Position numbers and translations under genes: made by a program
The notes under the pieces: generated by a model
The model's input: only the letters and a program-made list of their open reading frames with translations
Databases searched by the model: none
Told to the model about the DNA's origin: nothing
In this document: positions 9,641 to 18,253 of the stretch, piece after piece
How the letters are laid out: every line of letters starts with the position of its first letter
How positions within the stretch are numbered: position 1 is the stretch's first letter
NCBI GenBank assembly: GCA_030646715.1
Contig: JAUSLJ010000033.1
Span: forward strand, 391,664 to 455,663
DNA: 64,000 nucleotides
Source of the DNA: Agitococcus sp.
GTDB taxonomy: Bacteria > Pseudomonadota > Gammaproteobacteria > Pseudomonadales > Moraxellaceae
Direction: 5' to 3'

Positions 9641-10294
9641 ATGTCAAACGGAACAACAGAAGCCCCTATTAATGTGTTGTTAATTGATGACCATACTTTA
9701 TTTAGAACGGGCATTCGTTTATTGCTGCAACGCCATAATGAGTTTTTAGTCGTCGGTGAAGCCGCCGATGGCGTGGAAGGCGTGAAACGGGCGATTCAAT
9801 TACGCCCACATATCATTTTAATGGATTTACACATGCCCATTATGAATGGTCTAGAAGCTTTACATTTGATTTTGCAAGATATTCCAGATGCTGTAGTGCT
9901 GATGTTGACAGTATCCGAAGATGCGGACGACTTAGCAAAAGCCTTAAAAGCAGGAGCGAGTGGTTATTTACTGAAAAATATTGATGCTGATGAGTTGATT
10001 AAAGCCTTGCACAAAGCCAAAAATGGCGAGTCTGTGATTTCTGCTGCTATGACTTCTAAATTAGTGCAACAGTTTAGACGCGGTGAAGCTCCGCAAAATA
10101 AAGTGCATTTGACCCCGCGAGAACAAGAAGTTTTAACGTCTATCGCTCGTGGCGGTAGCAACAAAGAAATTGCCCGTCAGTTTGATATTACCGAAAGCAC
10201 CGTCAAAATTCATGTGCAGAATATCTTAAAAAAATTAGAGCTAAGCTCTCGCGTCCAAGCGGCTATTTATGCCTTGGAACATGGTTTGGCGTGA
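9641..10294 (+). CDS. narL: Two-component response regulator NarL
   Basis: LuxR/FixJ-type DNA-binding regulator that activates nitrate respiration genes when phosphorylated by NarX. The 217-aa protein has a receiver domain with the acidic pair Asp16-Asp17, phosphoacceptor Asp62 in ILMDLHMP, and the later Lys in YLLKN. A C-terminal helix-turn-helix (about 152-217) contains LTPREQEVL and NKEIARQFDITESTVKIHV. It starts 11 bp after narX with AGGAAA upstream, forming a kinase-regulator pair that ends the probable nar transcription unit. Confidence 0.95.
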   Translation: MSNGTTEAPINVLLIDDHTLFRTGIRLLLQRHNEFLVVGEAADGVEGVKRAIQLRPHIILMDLHMPIMNGLEALHLILQDIPDAVVLMLTVSEDADDLAKALKAGASGYLLKNIDADELIKALHKAKNGESVISAAMTSKLVQQFRRGEAPQNKVHLTPREQEVLTSIARGGSNKEIARQFDITESTVKIHVQNILKKLELSSRVQAAIYALEHGLA

Positions 10295-10306
10295 AGGTGT
10301 TTTGGC

Positions 10307-10340
10307 CAAGCCCTTGTCAGCCAATACTGACAAGGGCTTG
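10307..10340. terminator. Stem-loop between convergent narL and lipoprotein gene
   Basis: A perfect 14-bp stem, CAAGCCCTTGTCAG with CTGACAAGGGCTTG, encloses a six-base loop exactly between the stops of two convergent genes. There is no T-run on either side, so its efficiency as an intrinsic terminator is uncertain. Its position suggests a bidirectional transcript end. Confidence 0.6.
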
Positions 10341-10350
10341 AATCTAGCAT

Positions 10351-12891
10351 CTAATCCACAGAACTAACTGGAATGACAGGAGTCAGGATTCTTTCGGCAA
10401 CGCCTACTTTATTACCAAAAACTTGCAAGGCGATTTGCGTAGCAGGGCCTTGAAAGTATTCAACACGTAGGGTGTGTACGCCTTTACTTAAATTGACCGT
10501 TGCTCTGGCGGACGAGCTAGGTGCGTGTTGACCATCGTGATTGACAACTAAGACATTATCAATAAAGATTTTTGAACCGTCATCACTGACCGTACGGAAG
10601 TTATATTCACCCGCCACAGTAATCGTTAATGGCCCTTGATAACGGACACCAAACCATTCAAAGCGATTGCTTGGCACGCCCGGAAATGGGTCGGTGAACG
10701 AGCGAGGACTAATATCAATAGTGCTGGTGTATAAAGTGCCTATCGGTGTTAACGTGGTAAAGTCAGGTAGTTGTCCTGTACCTACATCCAATAAATAAAT
10801 TTCACCTTTCCATGGTTTTTCACTGCTGCCACCAAAGTCAGTATCATCGGTGACAATTTCGCCGTTAATCACGTCTTTGACATCTACTTTATCAACGACA
10901 TTGGCTTTTAATTGCTCTTTGATTGTTTGTTGCGTCAGCGTGTTAATCACGTCTTGCATTGCCAACTGCCAAGCTGCCGCAAATACTGAGGCTAAATTGG
11001 AGTAAGGTAAATCGGTGAGTGTGTTCGCGCCTTTTTTACCGTCAAAAATACCATCACTTAAATCATCGGCTAATTTGTTGAGCAGGTCGAGAGCAGGGGT
11101 ATTGCCACTGACATGATCGGCGGCGGCTTTCACTAAAGCAGCGAGTTGTAGCGCATATTCACTGGCGGCATCATTTTTTAGCTGCTGATAATCTTCGGTA
11201 CTGCCAATTAATGCAGGAGCTTGAGTGATATTACTCACACCAACGGCATCGCCAATATCTTTATTGGCTTTGACAATGTTTTCAGGTTTGCTTAATCCTC
11301 CCACTAGACTTTCGGCATTTTTAACCGCTGCTTCAGTCAATATACTCACGCCAACATTGCTATTATTAACAACAGGTGCAGCAGCACGAATTTTTGCCGT
11401 TTCGGGTAACGGTTGTTCACCTTTGGCTTCGTCAAAATATTTGGCTCCGCCACCACCGAGCACTTCCACAATCACCGTATCAATGTTTTTGGGGATTTTG
11501 AATTCGGCTCGACCAATTAAGCCTGTATTACTGCGGCCAAGTTCTGCACCAGTGCGGGCATTACGCAAAATCACTTTGGCATTAAGAATTTTTCCCAATG
11601 ACGGCGTAATGGTGATGGATTGCACCGTATCACTTTGGCCATTAAAAAACCGACTGGTTGTTGCAGCGGCGGTAAAGTCTGTACCGTTGACGGTTTTATC
11701 ATTATTGAAGTCGATATGAGCCGCGCCAAAGGCCGTTGCTTTATTTAACTGTACCAAAACCCCCATTTTTTCACCTGTGGCGACCATCGTATTTTCGCAA
11801 ACTACAACACTATTAGCAGTTTGGCCATCTAGCGTGATTTTGCCGTCGCTGGCGAGGGTTAAGGTCGTAGTTTTAAAAACTTCCTGATCGTTGGGTGATG
11901 GTTGATGAATAGTAATATTATAAGTGCCGACAAATGCCGCTAAATCAGCAATGGTCAGTGTTTTCATGCCCGTATCACATTGATGGGTGATGGCATGGTT
12001 GATGGTGATTTGACTGCTCAGCGTGTTAATTAAGCTGGTGAGTTGATTGACTTGTGTCGCGCTAAATCCTGTTTGTGCTGCATTGCTGCTAATCGCCGTT
12101 ACGATAGCCGCTAATGACGTTTTTAGACTGTTCGCCAGTTCTTCGGCTTGGTAAGCAGTGCCTATTTGTTGGGAATTTAACGCGCCATCACTTAAATCGG
12201 CGGCTAAGGCTTTGGCCATTTTGAGTGCGGGTTGTTGCGTGGTATTGAGATTGTCGCGTGCTGATTGTGCCAAAGCAGCAAGGCGCAGAGCATAGTTTTT
12301 GGCGTTGGTATCGGTGCTGTTGAGCAAGCTTAAATAATCTTGAGTGCTACCAATCAGAGTCACGGGTTGAGTGACGTTTGTCACACCAAATACCTGTGCA
12401 ATTTTTTGATTCGCCGCACTAATGTTGGCAGTTTTGCTCAATCCACCCGCTAGGGTTTCGGCGTATTTGACTGCCGCTTCGGTCAGGCTTGTGATACTGG
12501 CGGTGGTCGTCGTATTGGTCAAGCTAATGGCGGCACGTAATTTATTACCTGTGCCAAAATCCTGTTTGCTGCTGGTGGCTTCGTCAAAGTATTGTGCGTC
12601 GGCATCACCCTGAACTTCGGCGATGACAGTGCTAACATCGGCAGCGACATTAAACGTTACTTTGCCATTGGTTAATGCTTGTCGCCCTAATTCTTGATTG
12701 GTGAGGGCATTCCGCAACACGACATCAGCATTAAAAAATTGACCCAGTGAAGGGGTAACGGTCAGTGTTTTAATATTGGTGACGGTTTTTTTTATCGGTT
12801 GAGGCGTGTCATGGTCATTTTCATTGCAGGCCGCCAACAATAGCGCAATGCTGAGTGCGGTGAGCGTGGTTTTTAAGGGTGTGCCAGCCAT
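10351..12891 (-). CDS. Large lipoprotein with duplicated module and C-terminal PA14 domain
   Basis: Predicted surface or periplasmic lipoprotein of 846 aa. A type II signal peptide ends in LLAAC (Cys22). Two homologous modules follow, about 39-290 and 420-650. Each opens with a beta-sandwich-like stretch (LTVTPSLGQFFNADVVLRNA and ITITPSLGKILNAKVILRNA), then a YFDEA motif, TEAAVK.AE, GGLSK and GSTQDY or GSTEDY. The C-terminal ~150 residues (about 690-835) look like a PA14 fold, with FEWFGVRYQGPLTI, FRTVSDDGSKIFIDN and LRVEYFQGP, a carbohydrate- or adhesion-associated domain. A role in glycan binding is inference; no enzyme motif was seen. The gene is monocistronic and convergent with narL. Confidence 0.8.
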   Translation of the reverse strand: MAGTPLKTTLTALSIALLLAACNENDHDTPQPIKKTVTNIKTLTVTPSLGQFFNADVVLRNALTNQELGRQALTNGKVTFNVAADVSTVIAEVQGDADAQYFDEATSSKQDFGTGNKLRAAISLTNTTTTASITSLTEAAVKYAETLAGGLSKTANISAANQKIAQVFGVTNVTQPVTLIGSTQDYLSLLNSTDTNAKNYALRLAALAQSARDNLNTTQQPALKMAKALAADLSDGALNSQQIGTAYQAEELANSLKTSLAAIVTAISSNAAQTGFSATQVNQLTSLINTLSSQITINHAITHQCDTGMKTLTIADLAAFVGTYNITIHQPSPNDQEVFKTTTLTLASDGKITLDGQTANSVVVCENTMVATGEKMGVLVQLNKATAFGAAHIDFNNDKTVNGTDFTAAATTSRFFNGQSDTVQSITITPSLGKILNAKVILRNARTGAELGRSNTGLIGRAEFKIPKNIDTVIVEVLGGGGAKYFDEAKGEQPLPETAKIRAAAPVVNNSNVGVSILTEAAVKNAESLVGGLSKPENIVKANKDIGDAVGVSNITQAPALIGSTEDYQQLKNDAASEYALQLAALVKAAADHVSGNTPALDLLNKLADDLSDGIFDGKKGANTLTDLPYSNLASVFAAAWQLAMQDVINTLTQQTIKEQLKANVVDKVDVKDVINGEIVTDDTDFGGSSEKPWKGEIYLLDVGTGQLPDFTTLTPIGTLYTSTIDISPRSFTDPFPGVPSNRFEWFGVRYQGPLTITVAGEYNFRTVSDDGSKIFIDNVLVVNHDGQHAPSSSARATVNLSKGVHTLRVEYFQGPATQIALQVFGNKVGVAERILTPVIPVSSVD

Positions 12892-13074
12892 TTTATTTCT
12901 CCCTAAACGTGCATTTCTTGCTGGATTTATTTAACTAGCCTAGTTCAGTTTTTGGCAAATTCCATTTTTTATCCCTCTAAAACCTAAAAAGATCAGATGT
13001 AAAAAGCACGACAAGGCCAGACGAATTGGGTATGCTTGTGCGCCCCGTTTTTATCTGCCCTAAAGTGATGTCTT

Positions 13075-13737
13075 ATGTTCACTGGAATCATTGAAGCTGT
13101 AGGCCGAGTGCAGCAAATTACGCCGCGTAGTGGCGATGTTCGCTTGACTATTGCCACAGGCAAGCTGAGTTTAGCGGATGTCAAATTAGGTGACTCCATT
13201 GCCACCAATGGCATTTGTTTGACCGTGGTTGAATTAACAGGTCAAGGCTTTGCCGCCGATGTCTCCAACGAAACCTTACGCCGTACTTGTCTAAAAACAT
13301 GGCAAGTAGGGACACGCGTCAATTTAGAAAAAGCTTTAATGCCAACCAGCCGTTTAGGTGGCCATATTGTCAGTGGTCATGTCGATGGTTTAGGCGAAAT
13401 TATCAGCTTTAAGCCCGATGCTCGCTCGCTACAATATCAAGTGCGTGCGCCTGATAGTTTGGCAAAATATATTTCCGAAAAAGGCTCAATTACTGTCGAT
13501 GGCATTAGCTTAACGGTCAATGCCATTGATGGCGCGACCTTTAGTTTGAACATTGTTCCGCATACGGTACAAGAAACGAATGTGGGTGAATGGCAAACGG
13601 GCAGTGTCGTCAATTTAGAAGTTGATTTATTGGCACGTTATTTAGAACGCCTCATCATGGGTGATAAAGCCGCGCAACCCACTGCCAAGGCCGATATTAG
13701 TCTGGAGTTTTTGGCGCAACATGGTTTTATGCGTTAA
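13075..13737 (+). CDS. ribE: Riboflavin synthase alpha chain
   Basis: Dismutates two 6,7-dimethyl-8-ribityllumazine molecules to riboflavin, the last step of the pathway. The 220-aa protein starts with the family signature MFTGIIEAVGRV and shows the internal duplication typical of the enzyme: DSIATNGICLTV in the first barrel and ITVDGISLTVNA in the second, with SNETLRRT and the SGHVDG block. It is called ribC in Escherichia. It leads a riboflavin cluster (ribBA 73 bp on, then ribH); no FMN riboswitch-like leader was recognised upstream. Confidence 0.95.
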   Translation: MFTGIIEAVGRVQQITPRSGDVRLTIATGKLSLADVKLGDSIATNGICLTVVELTGQGFAADVSNETLRRTCLKTWQVGTRVNLEKALMPTSRLGGHIVSGHVDGLGEIISFKPDARSLQYQVRAPDSLAKYISEKGSITVDGISLTVNAIDGATFSLNIVPHTVQETNVGEWQTGSVVNLEVDLLARYLERLIMGDKAAQPTAKADISLEFLAQHGFMR

Positions 13738-13810
13738 TCGCGGTGCGATGCGTAAGTCCTGAGTTTTAGGTACAATAGCCCCCTTTATTAAGTCTCCTGC
13801 GAGCAATGTT

Positions 13811-14911
13811 ATGGCCTTGAACACGGTAGAAGAGCTGATTAACGACATTCGTTTAGGCAAAATGGTCATTCTCATGGATGATGAAGACCGTGAAAATGAA
13901 GGTGATATCGTCATGGCCGCCAGCCATGTCCGCCCTGAAGATATTAACTTTATGGCCAAACATGCGCGTGGTTTGATTTGTTTAACGTTGACACGCTCAC
14001 GTTGCCAACAATTAAGCCTACCATTAATGGTGACACGCAACGGTGCAAGTCACGGCACCAACTTCACTATGTCGATTGAGGCCGCCAGTGGCGTAACGAC
14101 AGGTATTTCTGCCCATGACCGCGCACATACGGTACAAGTAGCGGTTGCCCGCGATGCTAAACCTACCGATATTGTCCAACCAGGTCATATCTTCCCGTTA
14201 ATGGCGCAAGAAGGTGGCGTGTTACATCGTGCAGGTCATACCGAAGCAGGCTGTGATTTATCTCGCTTAGCAGGTTTAGAGCCAGCGGCGGTGATTGTCG
14301 AAATTATGAATGAAGATGGCACGATGGCGCGTCGTCCAGACCTCGAAAAATTTGCCGAATTGCACAATCTAAAAATTGGCACAATTGCCGATTTAATTCA
14401 TTACCGCATGGTCAATGAACAAACTGTTAAACGTATCAACGAAAATATCTTACCGACCGAATATGGCGATTTCCGTTTAATCTCCTATCAAGAACACGCA
14501 GGTAGTGACGTGCATATTGTGCTGGTTAAAGGTGATGTGACTAAATCCGTTCCTGTGGTGCGTGTTCATGCGGTTAATCCTTTACGTGATTTGTTGCACG
14601 CTAAATATCAAGGCCGTACAGGTTGGAATATGCAAAAAAGTTTGGCTGAGTTAGCCAAGCATGAAGCAGCGGTGTTGGTATTGTTAGGGCAAGATTATGC
14701 CTCTGCCGATATGATTGAACACGTCGCTAACTTCTTTGGTACTAAACCACGCGCCACCGATGGTGCGGGAATGTATCGTACCATTGGTGCAGGCTCACAA
14801 ATTTTAAGAGACTTAGGCGTAACAAAAATGCGTTTATTGAGCTCACCAATGCGTTTTAATGCCTTGTCAGGTTTCGGTTTAGAAATTGTTGAGTATTTGG
14901 CTACCGAATAA
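13811..14911 (+). CDS. ribB: 3,4-dihydroxy-2-butanone 4-phosphate synthase with degenerate GTP cyclohydrolase II domain
   Basis: Makes the four-carbon precursor of riboflavin from ribulose 5-phosphate. Over 366 aa the N-terminal half is an intact RibB: acidic metal-site loop DDEDRENEGD, HARGLICL and HTEAGCDLSRLAG. The C-terminal half has the GTP cyclohydrolase II fold in outline but lacks the Cys zinc triad (CLTG...RCDCG) and the REGR-type active site, so it should not hydrolyse GTP. An intact stand-alone ribA at 20588 supplies that step. Such RibB-with-dead-RibA proteins are known from pseudomonads. Start ATG 13811. Confidence 0.93.
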   Translation: MALNTVEELINDIRLGKMVILMDDEDRENEGDIVMAASHVRPEDINFMAKHARGLICLTLTRSRCQQLSLPLMVTRNGASHGTNFTMSIEAASGVTTGISAHDRAHTVQVAVARDAKPTDIVQPGHIFPLMAQEGGVLHRAGHTEAGCDLSRLAGLEPAAVIVEIMNEDGTMARRPDLEKFAELHNLKIGTIADLIHYRMVNEQTVKRINENILPTEYGDFRLISYQEHAGSDVHIVLVKGDVTKSVPVVRVHAVNPLRDLLHAKYQGRTGWNMQKSLAELAKHEAAVLVLLGQDYASADMIEHVANFFGTKPRATDGAGMYRTIGAGSQILRDLGVTKMRLLSSPMRFNALSGFGLEIVEYLATE

Positions 14912-14977
14912 TGGTTGTCGTACGCTGGGCTTTAGCCTAGCTAATTCGTCTTATTTGAATTGATTGTGGAGTGAAAG

Positions 14978-15439
14978 ATGAAAATCATTGAAGGTAACTT
15001 TCAGAACGCCGATGCGAAATACGCTATTTTAGTGGGTCGTTTCAACAGTTTTGTTGTCGAGTCTTTATTGCAAGGTTCTATTGATACTTTAAAGCGTCAT
15101 GGTGTCAGCGAAGACAATATTACCGTTGTTCGCGCACCAGGTGCATGGGAATTGCCTTTGGTTGCCAAAAAATTAGCGGCGAGCCAAAAATTTGATGCGA
15201 TTATTGCTCTTGGAGCCGTTATTCGTGGCGGCACACCTCATTTTGACTATGTAGCAGGCGAATGTGCTAAAGGTCTTGGTGTTGTTGGTTTGGACGCAGG
15301 TATTCCCGTTGCATTCGGTGTCTTAACGACCGACAGCATCGAGCAAGCGATTGAGCGTTCAGGCACTAAAGCTGGCAATAAAGGTGTTGATGCGGCGATG
15401 ACAGCGATTGAAATGTTGTCTTTGTTGAAGGCGATATAA
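14978..15439 (+). CDS. ribH: 6,7-dimethyl-8-ribityllumazine synthase
   Basis: Condenses the RibB product with the pyrimidine intermediate to give lumazine, the substrate of riboflavin synthase, usually as a hollow icosahedral assembly. The 153-aa product shows [16 protein letters not shown] and [14 protein letters not shown], which contains the active-site His. A good ribosome site (GGAGTGAAAG) precedes the ATG. Its stop overlaps the nusB start by one base (TAATG), so translation of the two is probably coupled. Confidence 0.96.
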   Translation: MKIIEGNFQNADAKYAILVGRFNSFVVESLLQGSIDTLKRHGVSEDNITVVRAPGAWELPLVAKKLAASQKFDAIIALGAVIRGGTPHFDYVAGECAKGLGVVGLDAGIPVAFGVLTTDSIEQAIERSGTKAGNKGVDAAMTAIEMLSLLKAI

Positions 15440-15921
15440 TGCAGAAACCAGTACCTAGCGCGCCTCGCGCTCCTAAGCAGCAAGCGAATACGCCTGCCTC
15501 GCGTCACAAGGCGCGTCGCTTTGCCATGCAAGGGGTTTATGAGTGGCAACTGTCAGGTAATGACCCTTTTGAAATAGAAGCGCGTTATCGTGTTGAAAAT
15601 GCCATGCACAAAGTGGATTTAGCCTATTTCCATGAGTTGTTGCAGCAAACAACACGTCGTGCAGTAGAGTTAGATGCCGTTTACGCGCCATTTTTAGACC
15701 GTGACATCAACCAACTCAATCCTGTTGAGCGTAGTATTTTGCGGATTGGTTGTTATGAGCTAGTGCATCATATCGAAATTCCCTATCCTATCGTTTTGAA
15801 TGAAGCGATTGAATTAGCGAAAGATTTTGGCGCAACAGATTCCTTTAAGTACATTAACAGTATCTTAGATGAAGTGGCAAAAAAAGTGCGTCAAACCGAG
15901 CGTGATGCGCGTAAAGCCTAG
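15439..15921 (+). CDS. nusB: Transcription antitermination factor NusB
   Basis: Binds boxA RNA with NusE (ribosomal protein S10) in rRNA antitermination. The 160-aa helical protein carries the family blocks RRFAMQGVYEWQLSG, YFHELLQ, LNPVERSILRIGCYEL and the C-terminal VLNEAIELAKDFGATDSFKYINSILD, split here as it appears near residues 115-145. The basic, disordered N-terminal ~25 residues are slightly longer than usual. ribH-nusB-thiL order is common in Proteobacteria, which supports the call. Confidence 0.95.
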   Translation: MQKPVPSAPRAPKQQANTPASRHKARRFAMQGVYEWQLSGNDPFEIEARYRVENAMHKVDLAYFHELLQQTTRRAVELDAVYAPFLDRDINQLNPVERSILRIGCYELVHHIEIPYPIVLNEAIELAKDFGATDSFKYINSILDEVAKKVRQTERDARKA

Positions 15922-15929
15922 CTTTTCTG

Positions 15930-16023
15930 CTCCTCCCCCTGCTTTTTAAGGGGGCGGCTGGGTGGGGGTTATTTGCCATGACGCAGAGCCCCACCCTAAC
16001 CCTACCCCTTATCAGGGGAGGGA
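15930..16023. repeat. Palindromic repeat element after nusB
   Basis: Two GC-rich arms, one at about 15930-15968 ending in GGCTGGGTGGGGG and one at about 15988-16023 beginning with GCCCCACCC, are imperfect inverted copies. Each also holds its own small hairpin (CCCCCT..AGGGGG; CCCCTTATCAGGGG). The structure resembles a non-autonomous palindromic repeat. It may also end nusB transcripts, since thiL starts only 66 bp later. Confidence 0.55.
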
Positions 16024-16089
16024 ATATTTTCACATTGAACTTGTAGCCCTTTCTTTTTAAGCGCGAGAGAGCTAACCCCCGAAGGTCTC

Positions 16090-17037
16090 ATGCCCTCAGA
16101 ATTTCAGCTCATTAGCCAATATTTTGGCCGTCAAAGCCACCATGACGGTGTCATGTTAGGCATTGGCGACGATGCGGCCTTACTGCAAATTCCTACAGGC
16201 GAAGTCCTAGTTGCCACTACTGATACTTTTATCTCTGGTCGGCACTTTCCTGAAAATACTCATCCTTTTGCCATTGGCCACAAAGCCTTAGCGGTAAATT
16301 TGTCTGATTTAGCGGCAATGGGTGCCACACCTCGTTGGTTTTTATTGGCACTGACCTTGCCTGATTGCCATGAATTATTTCTCAGTGAGTTTTCGAGGGG
16401 CTTATTTAATTTAGCTAAAAATAGCCGCGTTGCGTTAGTTGGTGGCGATACCACCAAAGGTGCGTTAAGTATCACCATTACCGCATTAGGCTCTATCCCA
16501 TTCAATCAAGCGTTAACGCGTCATAATGCCCGTGTCGGTGATGGTATTTATGTTTCAGGCACCATCGGTGATGCAGGTTTAGGCCTGCAAGTGGCTTTAG
16601 GTAAAACGCCATCCGCATTGAGTGATGACTTTGCCCAATATGTCAAAGGTCGTTTAGACTTTCCTCAGCCACGCTTGCAATTAGGCGTATCGTTGCGAGG
16701 TTTAGCGTCAGCGTGTTTAGATGTATCGGATGGCTTAGCCCAAGACTTAGGCCATATTTTACAAGCCTCTCATGTCGGTGCTGACATTGAACTCGAAAAG
16801 CTACCGTTATCCGCCGCCTTAAAAAGCCTGCCCGTAGAAGATGCATGGCAATTAGCATTAACGTCGGGTGATGATTATGAGTTATGTTTTACTCTTTCTG
16901 ATGATGCTTTTGCCAAACTACCTGTGCTAGATGTCCCCATCACCCGTATTGGTACGATCAGCCAAACGAGTGGTTTGCGCTTTAGTCATCATGGCAACGC
17001 AAAAACAATGAATGTCTCTGGTTACCAACATTTTTAG
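16090..17037 (+). CDS. thiL: Thiamine-monophosphate kinase
   Basis: Phosphorylates thiamine monophosphate to the active cofactor thiamine diphosphate. The 315-aa protein has the PurM-like ATP-binding family pattern: GIGDDAALL near the start, ATTDTFISGRHF, KALAVNLSDLAAMGA, VGGDTTKG, and later ACLDVSDGLAQDL and LTSGDDYELCF. Length and motif order match the family. pgpA starts 7 bp after its stop, an arrangement common in Proteobacteria. Confidence 0.95.
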   Translation: MPSEFQLISQYFGRQSHHDGVMLGIGDDAALLQIPTGEVLVATTDTFISGRHFPENTHPFAIGHKALAVNLSDLAAMGATPRWFLLALTLPDCHELFLSEFSRGLFNLAKNSRVALVGGDTTKGALSITITALGSIPFNQALTRHNARVGDGIYVSGTIGDAGLGLQVALGKTPSALSDDFAQYVKGRLDFPQPRLQLGVSLRGLASACLDVSDGLAQDLGHILQASHVGADIELEKLPLSAALKSLPVEDAWQLALTSGDDYELCFTLSDDAFAKLPVLDVPITRIGTISQTSGLRFSHHGNAKTMNVSGYQHF

Positions 17038-17044
17038 GTGCTTT

Positions 17045-17545
17045 ATGCCCACACCGTTTCCCATTAAAAACCCCATTATCTTTCTCGCTTTCGGCCTAGG
17101 GTCGGGTTTATCGCCCAAAGCACCGGGAACAGCAGGTTCGGCTTTATCACTGTTGTTTTTTCCTGTATTAGTCGCGTTAGGATTGTGGGGTAGTATTGGC
17201 CTGATTGTCATCGCCAGTATTTTTGGTGTGTGGTTATGCGGCGCGGCAGCCGATATTTTAAAAGTTCACGATCATGAAGCCATTGTTTGGGATGAGTTTG
17301 TGGGGCAATGGTTGACCTTGCTACCGCTGATTCCTATAGCAACATGGAATTTACAGACCTATAGTTATTTAATACTAGGTTTTGCTTTATTTCGCTTGTT
17401 TGATATTCTAAAGCCGTGGCCTATTTCGTGGTGCGATAAGCACTTAGAAGGCGGTTTTGGCATTATGTTTGATGATGTGTTGGCGGGTATTGCCGCAGGT
17501 GGATTGTTATGGTTGATTATAAACAATGGTTGGCTGGCTTTTTAG
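17045..17545 (+). CDS. pgpA: Phosphatidylglycerophosphatase A
   Basis: Inner-membrane enzyme dephosphorylating phosphatidylglycerophosphate to phosphatidylglycerol. The 166-aa product shows the signature GSGLSPKAPGTAGS, then VHDHEAIVWDEFVGQW, FRLFDILKPWPI and a C-terminal MFDDVLAGIAAG block, with about four hydrophobic segments. ATG 17045 behind AGGTG is preferred to the in-frame start at 17012, which lies inside thiL. The 3' end overlaps the next gene by 37 bp. Confidence 0.94.
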   Translation: MPTPFPIKNPIIFLAFGLGSGLSPKAPGTAGSALSLLFFPVLVALGLWGSIGLIVIASIFGVWLCGAAADILKVHDHEAIVWDEFVGQWLTLLPLIPIATWNLQTYSYLILGFALFRLFDILKPWPISWCDKHLEGGFGIMFDDVLAGIAAGGLLWLIINNGWLAF

Positions 17546-18153
17546 TATTTAGCTTAATTGGCAGTGCCTCAGCGCAAGATATTGCTGTTTTAGGCTTACT
17601 GGCGGATAGAGCGATTGTTAAAATAAACGGTGATACGCACATTCTAAAAATCGGTGAAAAATACGAAGACATCAAATTAGTAGCGGTCAACTCTCAAGAG
17701 GCTCGCCTGAGCATTGGTGGCAAAGAGCGTATTTTTGGTTTGGGTCAAGATTATAGTGGTATTCAAAAAAGCAGCACCAGTCAGGGTTCGGTAGAAATCA
17801 GTGCTAATGCCAGTAATCAATTTATAACCAACGGCATGATTAATGGCAATGTTGTCGAGTTTTTGGTGGATACAGGCGCAAATATTGTCTCCATGAACCG
17901 TAAAGATGCTCAGCGACTAGGCATTGACTATCGGCGTTTAGGCCAAGTAAGTGCAAGTACAACGGCGAACGGGATAGTGAAAAACTGGATTTTATTATTA
18001 GATAAAGTCAAGGTTGGCTCAATCACTGTCACCAGTGTGCAAGCCAGTGTCCGCGACACGGAAGACAATATTCCTGTGTTATTAGGCATGAGCTTTTTAG
18101 GGCGGGTGAATATGACGCATGATGGGAGTCGGTTGAAGTTGACGGGGAAGTGA
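17509..18153 (+). CDS. Secreted retropepsin-like aspartic protease (clan AA)
   Basis: Predicted periplasmic protease of 214 aa. A signal peptide ends near SASAQ (about residue 23). The first domain is a small beta-rich region about the size of an SH3-like fold. The second is a retropepsin-type domain with catalytic Asp121 in FLVDTGANIVSM and the flap and C-terminal strands ending in PVLLGMSFLGRV. It would work as a dimer because only one DTG motif is present. This type is found in many gammaproteobacteria; its substrate is unknown. It overlaps the end of pgpA by 37 bp, implying coupled translation. Confidence 0.85.
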   Translation: MVDYKQWLAGFLVFSLIGSASAQDIAVLGLLADRAIVKINGDTHILKIGEKYEDIKLVAVNSQEARLSIGGKERIFGLGQDYSGIQKSSTSQGSVEISANASNQFITNGMINGNVVEFLVDTGANIVSMNRKDAQRLGIDYRRLGQVSASTTANGIVKNWILLLDKVKVGSITVTSVQASVRDTEDNIPVLLGMSFLGRVNMTHDGSRLKLTGK

Positions 18154-18253
18154 AATAAATAAAAAGTGTTAGTCAAAGCAAAGGCTTGTGTAGTCACATA
18201 GTTTATTTTGGTGTGTTGCATAGGCGAATATAACTACGCAGGAAGCCACTGTT

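Noticed and set aside
13738..13810. Possible FMN riboswitch before ribB
   Set aside because: The gap is only 73 bp and shows none of the conserved RFN-element sequence; only a TACAAT-like -10 is present.
13642..14040. 132-codon minus-strand frame across ribE/ribB
   Set aside because: It overlaps two certain genes in antisense; no independent support.
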